A stretch of DNA of 64,000 bases from assembly GCF_002794255.1 (NCBI RefSeq), contig NZ_PGGW01000067.1, positions 124,001 through 188,000 of the forward strand, written 5' to 3'. Both the position numbers and the translations under genes were made by a program. This document shows positions 41,348-50,100 of the stretch, one piece after another (position 1 is the first letter of the stretch; every line of letters begins with the position of its first letter). Below the pieces are notes generated by a model. The model saw only the letters and a list, made by a program, of their open reading frames with translations. It searched no databases and was not told the origin of the DNA. The stretch is from Streptomyces carminius. Its GTDB lineage: Bacteria > Actinomycetota > Actinomycetes > Streptomycetales > Streptomycetaceae.

Positions 41348-42319
41348 TTGCTCAAGTCCGCCCGCAAAAAGGGGAGAGCGCAGCCGGATCCCGAGGGGCG
41401 CATGCCGCTCGCGGAGCACCTGCGGGAGCTGCGCAACCGCCTGATGAAGTCGGTGCTGGCCATCCTGGCCGTCACCGTCGTCGGGCTGGTCTACTACAAG
41501 CAGATCGCCGACTTCCTCACCGATCCCCTCCGCGACTCCGTCGGCTGCACCCAGGGCTTCGGCGAGGCGTCCGACGAGGGCGAGGCCTGCGCCGAGATCG
41601 TTCTCAGCGGCATGATCTCCCCCTTCACCGTCATGCTCAAGGTCGGCCTCACCACCGGTATGGTGCTCGCCTCCCCGGTCTGGCTCTACCAGTTGTGGGC
41701 CTTCCTCGCCCCCGGCCTGCACAGCCACGAGAAGAAGTACGCGCGCGGCTTCGTCGCGGCCGGTGTGCCGCTCTTCCTGGGCGGCGCCTACCTGGCGTAC
41801 CTGATCCTGCCGACGATGGCCAAGACCCTGATCGAGTTCACCCCCCAGGGCGCCGGCAACTTCATCCCGCTCGACGACTTCCTCGACGTCATCACGCGGA
41901 TGGTGATCGTCTTCGGGCTGGCCTTCGAGCTGCCGCTGGTACTGGTGATGCTGAACTTCGGCGGGATCGTCACCGGCCGCAAGCTGCTCGGCTGGTGGCG
42001 GATCATGGTGGTGTCCATTGCGGTCTTCTCCGCCCTCGCCACCCCGACCGGCGACCCGCTGACCATGGGCGCCCTGGCCGCGCCGATCGTGCTGCTGTAC
42101 TTCGCCGCCGTCGGGGTCTGCCTGTTCAACGACCGCCGTCGCCGTCGCCGGGACCCGTACGCCGGTCTGAGTGACGACGAGGCGTCACCGCTCGACCACA
42201 CCCCGGAGACGGTCGGCGCGGTGGACCCGGTCGAGGCCCCCGCCGCCCCCGGCGCCCGCACCGACGGAGGCGGCGATTCCGGACCGGTCCGGCGGAACGG
42301 CTACGACGACGCCACCTGA
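41348..42319 (+). CDS. tatC: twin-arginine translocase subunit TatC
   Basis: A 323-residue integral membrane protein with six helices that recognises twin-arginine signal peptides. Diagnostic segments are MPLAEHLRELRNRLMKSVLAI, ASPVWLYQLWAFLAPGLHSHEKKYA and FGLAFELPLVLVMLNFGGIV, and the late TPTGDPLTMGALAAPIVLLY. The C-terminal 70 residues are a hydrophilic extension typical of actinobacteria. The start is a TTG at 41348 with GAGGA upstream. tatA, tatC, a lipid kinase-like gene and the Ski2-type helicase follow each other in many actinobacteria. Confidence 0.95.
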   Translation: MLKSARKKGRAQPDPEGRMPLAEHLRELRNRLMKSVLAILAVTVVGLVYYKQIADFLTDPLRDSVGCTQGFGEASDEGEACAEIVLSGMISPFTVMLKVGLTTGMVLASPVWLYQLWAFLAPGLHSHEKKYARGFVAAGVPLFLGGAYLAYLILPTMAKTLIEFTPQGAGNFIPLDDFLDVITRMVIVFGLAFELPLVLVMLNFGGIVTGRKLLGWWRIMVVSIAVFSALATPTGDPLTMGALAAPIVLLYFAAVGVCLFNDRRRRRRDPYAGLSDDEASPLDHTPETVGAVDPVEAPAAPGARTDGGGDSGPVRRNGYDDAT

Positions 42320-42336
42320 GCGACTGTCGTCCGCGC

Positions 42337-43251
42337 GTGACCGGCGAGATCACCCTGTTCGTCAACCCCGCCGCGGGCCGCGGCCGGGGCGCGGGCGCCG
42401 CCCGGCCCGCCGCCCGCGCGCTGCGGGAGGCGGGCTTCGCCGTCCGCACGGTCGTCGGCACCGACGCCGCCGACGCGCTGGACCGGGCCCGAGCGGCGGT
42501 CCGCGACGGCACCGGCGCCCTGATCGCCGTCGGCGGGGACGGCATGGCCTCCCTGGCCCTCCAGGCGGTGGCGGGCACGGGCACCCCGCTGGGCGTCGTC
42601 GCGGTGGGCACCGGCAACGACATCGCCCGCGCCCTGGACCTGCCGGTCCGTGACCCGGCCGGGGCGGGACGGGTGATCGCCGAGGCGCTCAAGGCGGGGG
42701 AGAGCCGGGCCGTCGACCTCGGACGCGTCGGCGGACGCTGGTTCGGCAGCGTGCTGGCCTCGGGCTTCGACTCCCGCGTCAACGACCGGGGCAACCGCAT
42801 GCGGTGGCCCGCCGGGCGGCTCCGCTACGACCTGGCGGTGCTGGCCGAGCTGGCCGCGCTGCGCACCGTCCCGTACCGCATCACCTTCGGGGACGGGCCC
42901 GGGAGCGAGACCCGCGAGCTGGAGGCCGTCCTGGTCGCGGTCGGCAACGGGCCCTCCTACGGCGGCGGCATGCGGATCTGCCCCGGCGCCCGGCTGGACG
43001 ACGGGCTGCTGGACGTCACCGTGGTGGGCCCGTGCAGCCGCACCACGCTGCTGCGGGTCTTTCCCCGCGTCTACGCGGGAACCCATCTCGACCACCCCGC
43101 GGTGACCGTGCGCCGCGTGGCGAAGGTCACCCTGAGGGCCGCCGGGGTGACCGGCTACGCCGACGGGGAGCCGTTGGGGCCCCTGCCGCTGACGGTGCGG
43201 GCGGTGCCGGGGGCGGTGCGGGTGCTCATCCCGCCGCTCATCCCGCGATGA
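42337..43251 (+). CDS. diacylglycerol kinase-family protein
   Basis: A 304-residue cytoplasmic kinase of the DAGK/sphingosine kinase/YegS-like family, which phosphorylates lipid hydroxyls with ATP. The N-terminal nucleotide motif is LFVNPAAGRGRG, the catalytic GGDGM is in LIAVGGDGMASLAL, and GTGNDIARAL follows. The second domain carries AVGNGPSYGGGMRICPGARLDDGLLDV and YADGEPLGPLPL. The exact lipid cannot be named. The GTG at 42337 lies 17 bases after tatC with no clear Shine-Dalgarno sequence, so coupled translation is possible. Confidence 0.88.
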   Translation: MTGEITLFVNPAAGRGRGAGAARPAARALREAGFAVRTVVGTDAADALDRARAAVRDGTGALIAVGGDGMASLALQAVAGTGTPLGVVAVGTGNDIARALDLPVRDPAGAGRVIAEALKAGESRAVDLGRVGGRWFGSVLASGFDSRVNDRGNRMRWPAGRLRYDLAVLAELAALRTVPYRITFGDGPGSETRELEAVLVAVGNGPSYGGGMRICPGARLDDGLLDVTVVGPCSRTTLLRVFPRVYAGTHLDHPAVTVRRVAKVTLRAAGVTGYADGEPLGPLPLTVRAVPGAVRVLIPPLIPR

Positions 43252-43297
43252 AAAGGCCGATCTTCTGTCGGCGGCGGCCGGTAGGCTCGTAGGCACG

Positions 43298-46123
43298 ATG
43301 ACCGAGGACATGTCCCCTGCCGAGCGTTACGCCGCCGCCCGGAGGCGGTCCGCCGAGCAGGCCACCGCACTGGCCCCCTTCCGCGAGCTGTACGACTTCG
43401 AGCTGGACCCGTTCCAGCTGGAGGCATGCCGGGCCCTGGAGGCCGGCAAGGGCGTGCTGGTGGCGGCGCCCACCGGCTCCGGCAAGACGATCGTGGGCGA
43501 GTTCGCCGTCCATCTGGCTCTGAGCCGGGGCCGCAAGTGCTTCTACACCACCCCCATCAAGGCGCTGTCCAATCAGAAGTACAACGACCTGGTCAGGCGC
43601 TACGGCGCCGACCGGGTCGGCCTGCTGACGGGGGACAACAGCATCAACTCCGACGCCCCGGTGATCGTGATGACCACCGAGGTCCTGCGGAACATGCTCT
43701 ACGCCGGCTCCCAGGCGCTGGCCGGTCTGGGATACGTGGTGATGGACGAGGTCCACTACCTCTCCGACCGCTTCCGCGGCGCGGTCTGGGAGGAGGTCAT
43801 CATCCACCTCCCCGACTCGGTGACACTGGTGTCGCTGTCGGCCACCGTCTCCAACGCCGAGGAGTTCGGCGACTGGCTGGACACCGTCCGCGGCGACACC
43901 GAGGTGATCGTCTCCGAGCACCGGCCGGTGCCGCTGTGGCAGCACGTGCTGGCCGGGCGGCGGATGTACGACCTGTTCGAGGAGAAGGGCGGCCGCCGCG
44001 AGGTCAATCCGGACCTGGTGCGCATGGCCCAGCTGGAGAACAGCCGGCTGCCGGCCTTCCGCGACCGGCGGCGCGGGAAACCGGTGCGTGAGGCCGACCG
44101 GGAGCGGGAGCGGCGTCAGCGCAACCGGATCTTCACACCGAGCCGCCCGGAGGTGATCGAGCGGCTGGACGCCGCGGGGCTGCTGCCCGCCATCACCTTC
44201 ATCTTCAGCCGCGCGGGCTGCGAGGCGGCCGTGCAGCAGTGCCTGGTCGCCGGGCTGCGGCTGAACGACGCGGGGCAGCGGGCGCGGGTGCGGGAGATCG
44301 TCGAGGAGCGCACCGCCGCCATCCCCGACGAGGACCTGCACGTGCTGGGCTACTTCGAGTGGCTGGAGGGCCTGGAGCGGGGCATCGCCGCGCATCACGC
44401 GGGCATGCTGCCCACCTTCAAGGAGGTCGTCGAGGAGCTGTTCGTCCGCGGTCTGGTCAAGGCCGTCTTCGCCACCGAGACCCTGGCGCTGGGCATCAAC
44501 ATGCCGGCCCGGTCGGTGGTGCTGGAGAAGCTGGTCAAGTGGAACGGCGAGCAGCACGCCGACATCACCCCCGGGGAGTACACCCAGCTCACCGGGCGCG
44601 CCGGACGGCGCGGCATCGACGTCGAGGGCCACGCGGTGGTGCTCTGGCAGCGCGGCATGGACCCGGGCGCGCTGGCCGGCCTCGCCGGCGCCCGCACCTA
44701 CCCGCTGCGCTCCTCCTTCCGCCCCTCGTACAACATGGCGGTCAACTTGGTCTCGCAGTTCGGGCGGCACCGCTCGCGCGAGTTGCTGGAGACCTCCTTC
44801 GCGCAGTTCCAGGCCGACCGCGCGGTCGTCGGGATCTCCCGGAAGGTGCAGCGCAACGAGGAGGGCCTGGCGGGCTACCGCGAGGCGATGACCTGCCACC
44901 TGGGCGACTTCGAGGAGTACGCGCGGCTGCGGCGGGAGCTGAAGGACCGCGAGACCGAGCTGGCCCGGCAGGGTGCCCTCCAGCGGCGCGCGGCGGCGGC
45001 CGACTCGCTGGAGAGGCTCCGGCCGGGCGATGTGATCCAGGTGCCCACCGGCAAGTTCGCCGGGCTGGCGCTCGTGCTGGATCCGGGCGTCCCGGCCGGG
45101 CGGAGCACCGGCGGCCACCGCGGCTGGGACCACCAGGAGGGCCCGCGCCCGCTGGTGCTCACCGCCGAGCGGCAGGTGAAGCGGCTGGCCCCGGTCGACT
45201 TCCCGGTCCCCGTGGAACCGCTGGAGCGGATGCGGATCCCCCGGTCCTTCAACCCGCGCAGCCCGCAGTCCCGCCGCGATCTGGCCTCCGCGCTGCGGAC
45301 GAAGGCCGGGAACGCCCGGGGAGCGGACCCGGCACCGGGGCGCGGTCGCCGTCGGCAGCGCTCGGAGGCGGCCGACGACACCGAGCTCGCCCGGCTGCGC
45401 AAGGCCATCCGGGCCCACCCCTGCCACGGCTGCGACCAGCGGGAGGACCACGCCCGCTGGGCCGAGCGCTATCTGCGCCTCAAGCGCGACACCCGGCAGC
45501 TGGAGCGCCGCATCGAGGGCCGGACGAACACCATCGCCCGCACCTTCGACCGGGTCTACGCCCTCCTGAGCGACCTGGGCTATCTGCGCGGCGACGAGGT
45601 GACCGAGGACGGCAGGCGGCTGGCCCGGCTCTACGGCGAGCTGGACCTGCTGGCGAGCGAGTGCCTGCGGGAGGGGGTCTGGGAGGGGCTGTCCCCGGCC
45701 GAGCTGGCGGCCTGCGCCTCCGCCCTGGTCTACGAGGCCCGCTCCGCCGACGACGCCCTGCCGCCCACCCTGCCCGGCGGGAAGGCCAGGCACGCGCTCG
45801 GCGAGATGGTCCGCATCTGGGGCCGGCTGGACGCCCTGGAGGAGCAGCACCGGATCAACCAGTCCGAGGGCGTCGGCCAGCGCGAACCCGACCTGGGCTT
45901 CGCCTGGGCCGCCTACCGCTGGGCGGAGGGCGACGGTCTGGACGCGGTGCTGCGGCAGGCCGAGATGCCCGCCGGTGACTTCGTCCGCTGGTGCAAGCAG
46001 CTCGTCGACGTCCTCGGGCAGATCGCCGCGGCGGCCCCGGAGGGCGGCACGGTCGCCCGCGGCGCCCGCCGGGCCGCCGAGAAGCTGCTGCGCGGGGTGG
46101 TGGCGTACAGCTCGGTCGGCTGA
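43298..46123 (+). CDS. Ski2/Mtr4-like DEAD/H-box helicase
   Basis: A 941-residue superfamily 2 helicase (HelY-type), probably acting on RNA. Motif I is APTGSGKTIVGEFA near residue 55, motif II is VMDEVHYLSD, motif III is SLSATVSNAEEFGDWL, and the C-terminal RecA domain has FATETLALGINMPARSVVLEKL and TQLTGRAGRRGID. A long C-terminal part contains a winged-helix/ratchet region and an arch-like insertion, ending with VRWCKQLVDVLGQIA. The gene lies directly after tatAC and the lipid kinase, as in other actinobacteria. The ATG at 43298 is used. It ends before a hairpin shared with the convergent exonuclease. Confidence 0.93.
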   Translation: MTEDMSPAERYAAARRRSAEQATALAPFRELYDFELDPFQLEACRALEAGKGVLVAAPTGSGKTIVGEFAVHLALSRGRKCFYTTPIKALSNQKYNDLVRRYGADRVGLLTGDNSINSDAPVIVMTTEVLRNMLYAGSQALAGLGYVVMDEVHYLSDRFRGAVWEEVIIHLPDSVTLVSLSATVSNAEEFGDWLDTVRGDTEVIVSEHRPVPLWQHVLAGRRMYDLFEEKGGRREVNPDLVRMAQLENSRLPAFRDRRRGKPVREADRERERRQRNRIFTPSRPEVIERLDAAGLLPAITFIFSRAGCEAAVQQCLVAGLRLNDAGQRARVREIVEERTAAIPDEDLHVLGYFEWLEGLERGIAAHHAGMLPTFKEVVEELFVRGLVKAVFATETLALGINMPARSVVLEKLVKWNGEQHADITPGEYTQLTGRAGRRGIDVEGHAVVLWQRGMDPGALAGLAGARTYPLRSSFRPSYNMAVNLVSQFGRHRSRELLETSFAQFQADRAVVGISRKVQRNEEGLAGYREAMTCHLGDFEEYARLRRELKDRETELARQGALQRRAAAADSLERLRPGDVIQVPTGKFAGLALVLDPGVPAGRSTGGHRGWDHQEGPRPLVLTAERQVKRLAPVDFPVPVEPLERMRIPRSFNPRSPQSRRDLASALRTKAGNARGADPAPGRGRRRQRSEAADDTELARLRKAIRAHPCHGCDQREDHARWAERYLRLKRDTRQLERRIEGRTNTIARTFDRVYALLSDLGYLRGDEVTEDGRRLARLYGELDLLASECLREGVWEGLSPAELAACASALVYEARSADDALPPTLPGGKARHALGEMVRIWGRLDALEEQHRINQSEGVGQREPDLGFAWAAYRWAEGDGLDAVLRQAEMPAGDFVRWCKQLVDVLGQIAAAAPEGGTVARGARRAAEKLLRGVVAYSSVG

Positions 46124-46504
46124 CCTCGCCGGACGGCCACGGCGGGCCGCGGCCCGGGTCAACGCGGTGGCCCGTCGTGGCCTGCCGGGACCACCCCCAC
46201 CGCTCGGACGAATCGCGCGGCAGAGCCGTGGAGAGCCGCGAAGCGGCAGAGGTCCCGGCTTCGGCGGCCGGCTGCGCGGCACACTCGGTGCCGCGCCGGT
46301 CCGCTCCTCCCGGACCGCGGCCCGTCCTGCTGCCGGAATCCCTCCTAAGGCGGGGTGGGTTCTTCCCCGTCGGGGCGCGGGGGTGGGGGTCTCCCCGCTG
46401 AAGTGCGGGGGTGGAGTACCCCCGCCGGAGGCAGGGGAAGTGACCGCGTCGTCCGGAAGCCCGTACGCGGTGGCCCCGGCCGGGGCCGCGCCTGCCATGC
46501 GGAC
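46124..46504. other. convergent intergenic region, helicase / exonuclease
   Basis: A 381-base gap between convergent genes. It has G- and C-runs and several short hairpins, the best being the one at 46405-46425. No conserved small gene was recognised; short readings here lack recognisable sequence. Confidence 0.5.
46405..46425. terminator. hairpin in the convergent gap
   Basis: GCGGGGGT (46405-46412) pairs with ACCCCCGC (46418-46425) around a 5-base loop, 80 bases before the exonuclease stop and 280 after the helicase stop. It is the best terminator candidate in the gap. Confidence 0.5.
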
Positions 46505-47452
46505 TCACCCCGCCAGGGCGTCCAGCAGCCGCCGCAGTGAGCCGCCCAGCCCCCACCGTTCGGCCAGCTCCTGGAGCTCCTGGGCGTGCAGCGGCTCGGC
46601 CGGGAGCGTCGGGTCGAACCGGGGCAGCGGTACGTCCTCCGCCACCCGTACCACCTTCGGCGCCACGGTCAGGTACTCCCGTGCCGCGTCCAGCTTCCGG
46701 CGCTGGGCGGGGGTCAGCCCGGAGGCGGGGTCGCCGACGGCGGCCAGGATGCCGTCCAGGTCCCCGTACGCCTCCAGCAGCCGGGCCGCGGTCTTCTCGC
46801 CGACCCCGGGGACGCCCGGCAGGCCGTCGCTGGGGTCGCCGCGGAGCAGCGCCAGGTCCGCGTACGCCGCCCCGCTCGCGACGCCGTACTTCTCGCGCAG
46901 GCCCGCCTCGTCGACGACCAGAGGATCGCCCATGCCCTTGACGGGGTAGAGGACCCGCACCCCGCGCGCGTCGTCCACCAGCTGGAACAGGTCGCGGTCA
47001 CCGGTGACGACGTCCGCCGGCCCGCCGGCCCGGCGCACCAGGGTGCCGATGACGTCGTCGGCCTCGTAGCCGTCCGCGCCGACCCGGGCGATGCCGACCG
47101 CGTCCAGCACCGCCTCGATCACCGGGATCTGCGGTGCCAGGGTGTCCGGTGTCTCCTCCGCCGGGGAGGCCCCCGCCGTGTCCGGGCCGCCGGCGGACTC
47201 CTCCGCCACCCGGTGCGCCTTGTAGGAGGGCACCAGTGCCACCCGCCACGCGGGCCGCCAGTCGTTGTCCGTACAGGCGACCAACTCGTCCGGGCGGTGG
47301 TCGCGCACCAGGCGGGCGATGAAGTCCAGCAGCCCGCGCACCGCGTTGACCGGGGTGCCGTCGGGGGCCTTCACCGATTCCGGGACCCCGAAGTAGGCGC
47401 GGTAGTACAGGGATGCGGTGTCGAGCAGCAGACACTTTCGCGGCGTGGTCAT
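46505..47452 (-). CDS. 5'-3' exonuclease (PolA N-terminal/flap type)
   Basis: A 315-residue stand-alone nuclease homologous to the 5'-3' exonuclease domain of DNA polymerase I. It shows LLLDTASLYYRAYF, PVNAVRGLLDFIARLV, GYEADDVIGTLVRRA, VVTGDRDLFQLVD and the helix-hairpin-helix GLPGVPGVGEKTAARLL. The acidic residues for two metal ions are present. It probably removes RNA primers or flaps as a back-up for PolA. The ATG at 47452 (MTTPRKCLLLD) is the most likely start; ATGs at 47461 and 47464 are in frame, and an open frame further upstream only reads a 9-bp repeat. Confidence 0.92.
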   Translation of the reverse strand: MTTPRKCLLLDTASLYYRAYFGVPESVKAPDGTPVNAVRGLLDFIARLVRDHRPDELVACTDNDWRPAWRVALVPSYKAHRVAEESAGGPDTAGASPAEETPDTLAPQIPVIEAVLDAVGIARVGADGYEADDVIGTLVRRAGGPADVVTGDRDLFQLVDDARGVRVLYPVKGMGDPLVVDEAGLREKYGVASGAAYADLALLRGDPSDGLPGVPGVGEKTAARLLEAYGDLDGILAAVGDPASGLTPAQRRKLDAAREYLTVAPKVVRVAEDVPLPRFDPTLPAEPLHAQELQELAERWGLGGSLRRLLDALAG

Positions 47453-47466
47453 GGGAGCCATCATGG

Positions 47467-47520
47467 CCGACACCACCGACACCACCGACACCACCGACAC
47501 CACCGACACCGCCGACACGG
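47467..47520 (+). repeat. 9-bp tandem repeat, six copies
   Basis: The unit CCGACACCA is repeated four times exactly (47467-47502) and twice imperfectly (47503-47520), directly upstream of the exonuclease start on its strand. The number of copies may vary between strains and would change promoter spacing or leader length. Confidence 0.92.
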
Positions 47521-47538
47521 CCCGCCCGGGGCGAACGC

Positions 47539-48207
47539 TCACTCCCCGGGGCAGCGGGACCAGGAGAGGTCGTAGAGGGAGCCCACCGGCCAGGACGTCG
47601 CGTCGAGGCCGATGAAGCTGGAGGTCGTCTCCGGATCCGAGGTTCCGGCGAGTACGCGCAGCCTCGAGTCGACGACCAGCCGGACCGTGCCGTCCTCGGG
47701 GCAGAGGGCCCGGTAAGGCGGGGTCTCCCGGGCGTCACCCTCCCTGACGAACAACAGTTCGTCGTAGGGGCCGCTGAACTCATGGGTGAAGGCGGGCCCG
47801 GGCTCCTGCCCCTCGTAGCGGAGGGCCGTCTTCAGCGTGGCGGACGCGCCCTCCTCCAGATACGCGTAGCCGTGGTGCTCGGCGGGCCACTGCACGGCGA
47901 TGGTCCAGCCGTCGGGGACGCGGAAGTCCAGAGCGACTTGGCAGTTCTTCCGGAAGTCCACCGGGGCCGACCCCAGGCCCACGCGGGCTGTGTGGCTGCT
48001 GTAGAAGAGGTTGAAGCCCGAGTTGTCGGGGGCCACCGCGACCGCGACCGTCCCCTGCGGGCAGCCCGAGCCGTTGACCCGGGCGAGGTCGGCCCGCACC
48101 CGCTCGGTGGGAGGGCCGTCCGGGGGGTCGGACGCCGCCGCCTGGGGGACGAGGGCTGAGGTCAGCAGGGCCAGGACTGTGGCTCCCGCGGCGAGAACAC
48201 CGGACAT
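47539..48207 (-). CDS. secreted DUF4360 family protein
   Basis: A 222-residue exported protein. Residues 1-28 are a cleavable signal peptide (MSGVLAAGATVLALLTSALVPQAAA). The mature part matches DUF4360, an extracellular family of fungi and actinobacteria with unknown function, seen as VNGSGCPQGTVAVAVAPDNSGFNLFYS followed by VDFRKNCQVALDFRVPDGW, conserved cysteines and a Tyr-rich HHGYAYLEEGASA. The ATG at 48207 follows GGAGGGG. Its promoter overlaps a perfect CebR-type operator, which suggests expression with cellulose-derived sugars. It ends 17 bases before the tandem repeat at the exonuclease start. Confidence 0.88.
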   Translation of the reverse strand: MSGVLAAGATVLALLTSALVPQAAASDPPDGPPTERVRADLARVNGSGCPQGTVAVAVAPDNSGFNLFYSSHTARVGLGSAPVDFRKNCQVALDFRVPDGWTIAVQWPAEHHGYAYLEEGASATLKTALRYEGQEPGPAFTHEFSGPYDELLFVREGDARETPPYRALCPEDGTVRLVVDSRLRVLAGTSDPETTSSFIGLDATSWPVGSLYDLSWSRCPGE

Positions 48208-48252
48208 GGGGCCCCTCCGTCGGTATGGCTCCCCGGGTGTCCGCCGCATGAA

Positions 48253-48266
48253 TGGGAGCGCTCCCA
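48253..48266 (-). promoter_or_regulatory. CebR-type operator TGGGAGCGCTCCCA
   Basis: A perfect 14-bp palindrome identical to the known Streptomyces CebR box, which controls cellulose and cellobiose genes through a LacI-family repressor. It lies at the transcription start of the DUF4360 gene, directly after its -10 box, an ideal place for repression. Other LacI-family proteins bind similar sites. Confidence 0.75.
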
Positions 48267-48294
48267 TGCTAGAAGTGAGACGAAGACCCGGCAA
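48266..48294 (-). promoter_or_regulatory. promoter of the DUF4360 gene
   Basis: On the minus strand TTGCCG (48289-48294) and TAGCAT (48266-48271) are separated by 17 bases, so transcription starts at about 48258, inside the palindrome. Confidence 0.65.
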
Positions 48295-48371
48295 GGCGCC
48301 GCACTGCGGCGGTATATGCCGGAACCAGCCGGCCCGCCGTCCACCGGTCGGGGCGGGCGGCGGAGCCCCGG

Positions 48372-48377
48372 TACGGT
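48372..48377 (+). promoter_or_regulatory. -10 element for a leaderless BtuF-like mRNA
   Basis: TACGGT ends 6 bases before the ATG at 48384, with no Shine-Dalgarno sequence, so the mRNA is probably leaderless. Confidence 0.45.
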
Positions 48378-48383
48378 GGCGCG

Positions 48384-49130
48384 ATGGGAACCGTCCGCCG
48401 GGTCGTCTCGCTCGTCCCCTCGCTGACCGAGGCCGTCGCCGCCACCGCGCCGGAGCTGCTGGCCGGGGCCACCGACTGGTGCGTCCACCCGGCCGGCCTG
48501 GACGTGCCACGGGTGCGGGGCACCAAGAACCCCGACGTGGCGCGGATCGCCGCCCTCGCCCCCGATCTCGTCCTGGCCAACGAGGAGGAGAACCGCCCGG
48601 CCGACCTCGCCGCCCTGCGGGCGGCCGGACTGGCGGTGCTGGTCACCGAGGTCCGCACGCTCCCACAGGCGTTCACCGAGCTGGACCGGGTGCTGACCGC
48701 CGGCTGCGGACTGCCCCGGCCCGCCTGGCTGGACGAGGCCGAGGAGGTCTGGCGGTCCCTCCGGCCGGCCTTCGACACCACCGCCGTCGTGCCCGTCTGG
48801 CGGCGGCCGTGGATGGTGCTCGGCCGGGACACCTTCGCCGGTGACGTACTGGCCCGCCTCGGGGTGCGCAACGCGTACGCCGGTCACCCCGAGCGGTACC
48901 CCCGGGTGGGGATCGCGGAGCTGAACGAGCCGGGCCGGGCCGGGCTGGCCGTCCTCCCCGACGAGCCGTACCGCTTCACCGCCGCCGACGGCCCCGAGGC
49001 GTTCCCCCGGCTGCCCGCCGCGCTCGTCAGCGGACGGCATCTGACCTGGTACGGGCCCACGTTGGCCGAGGCGCCCGCGGTGCTCAGCGCGGCGCTGGCC
49101 GCCGCCGTGCCCGCCGCTCCGCCGCGCTGA
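48384..49130 (+). CDS. BtuF-like cobalamin/metal-chelate binding protein
   Basis: A 248-residue protein of the helical-backbone metal receptor fold (VSLVPSLTEAVAATAPELLAGATDWCVHP, GTKNPDVARIAALAPDLVLANEEEN). These proteins bind vitamin B12 or siderophore-like complexes. It has no signal peptide or lipobox, so it is likely cytoplasmic and may be a carrier or sensor rather than part of an importer; no transporter gene is adjacent. The TDWCVHP segment and the Trp near the middle would line the binding cleft. Its 3' end overlaps the convergent PuuD-like gene by 47 bases. Confidence 0.8.
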   Translation: MGTVRRVVSLVPSLTEAVAATAPELLAGATDWCVHPAGLDVPRVRGTKNPDVARIAALAPDLVLANEEENRPADLAALRAAGLAVLVTEVRTLPQAFTELDRVLTAGCGLPRPAWLDEAEEVWRSLRPAFDTTAVVPVWRRPWMVLGRDTFAGDVLARLGVRNAYAGHPERYPRVGIAELNEPGRAGLAVLPDEPYRFTAADGPEAFPRLPAALVSGRHLTWYGPTLAEAPAVLSAALAAAVPAAPPR

Positions 49131-49866
49131 CCAGCGCGCGCATCACCCGCACGTCCGCACCGGTGTCCGCCTCCGGGTGCCACTGCACCCCCAGGGTCCA
49201 GCCGGCCGCCCCCGGCAGTTCGACCGCCTCGACGGTGCCGTCCGCGGCGCGGGCGCCGACCACCAGCCCGTCCCCGAGCCGGTCCACGGCCTGGTGGTGG
49301 TAGGTGGGCACCGCCATACTCCGGGCGCCCTCCCCGCCGCCGTCCCCGCCGCCGTCCCCCCAGCCCTCCCCGGAGGACTCCCCGCCCAGCACCCGGGCCA
49401 GCTCCGTGCCCGGCACCGGGGTGACGGTGTGGGTGCCGAAGACACCGTCCGGTCCTTGGTGGCCCGTCAGATGCTGGACCAGGGTGCCGCCCAGGGCGAC
49501 GTTGAGCAGCTGCGTCCCGCGGCAGATCCCCAACAGCGGCAGTCCGGCCGCCAGCGCGGCCCCGATCAGGGCGAGCTCCCAGGCGTCCCGTTCCCGCGCG
49601 GGCGGCCCGGTCTCCGGGCGCGGCGCGGCCCCGTAGCGGGCGGGCTCCACGTCCGGGCCGCCCGCGATCACCAGGCCGTCCAGCCGCGCCACCGCGTCGG
49701 CGGCGGCGCCGGGCGCGGCGTCCGGCGGCAGCAGCGCGGCCAGGCCGCCCGCCCGCTGGACCAGCCGGTGGTACCCGGCGGGCAGCAGCGCGGCGGGCTG
49801 GTCCCACACCCCCCACCGCACCGAGGACTCCAGATAGGTGCTGACACCGATGAGCGGGGCGGGCAC
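49084..49866 (-). CDS. gamma-glutamyl amide hydrolase (PuuD-like class I amidotransferase)
   Basis: A 260-residue enzyme of the class I glutamine amidotransferase superfamily that hydrolyses gamma-glutamyl bonds of small amides. The nucleophile is in PLLGICRGTQLLNVALGGTL, and the His-Glu pair is in LGVQWHPEAD. The N-terminus PLIGVSTYLESS is typical. A short Gly/Asp insertion (from CCGCCGTCC repeats, near 49335-49365) lies before YHHQAVDRLG. The GTG at 49866 has GGAGG upstream. It is divergent from the glnA4-like operon, and both sides fit amine catabolism through gamma-glutamylation: ligation, oxidation, then release of glutamate. Confidence 0.88.
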   Translation of the reverse strand: MPAPLIGVSTYLESSVRWGVWDQPAALLPAGYHRLVQRAGGLAALLPPDAAPGAAADAVARLDGLVIAGGPDVEPARYGAAPRPETGPPARERDAWELALIGAALAAGLPLLGICRGTQLLNVALGGTLVQHLTGHQGPDGVFGTHTVTPVPGTELARVLGGESSGEGWGDGGGDGGGEGARSMAVPTYHHQAVDRLGDGLVVGARAADGTVEAVELPGAAGWTLGVQWHPEADTGADVRVMRALVSAAERRARRRPAPR

Positions 49867-50100
49867 GCGAACCTCCGGTCGGCCGTCCGTGTCCCGGTAC
49901 GGCGGGCCGCCGTACCGGGCAGTCCCGATCCTGTTCCGGCGCGGGAGCCGGGGCAAGCCGGGCTGTCGGGGCGGTGCCGCCGGTCCCTCCTCGCGGACGC
50001 GTCCCCGCCGGGAGGCGTGAGAAGGGCGCCCAGGGGGCAGAGGTGGGCTTGTCCGGCGGTGCCGCCGAGGCATCCCCGCCCACCCCGACAGGAGACTCCG

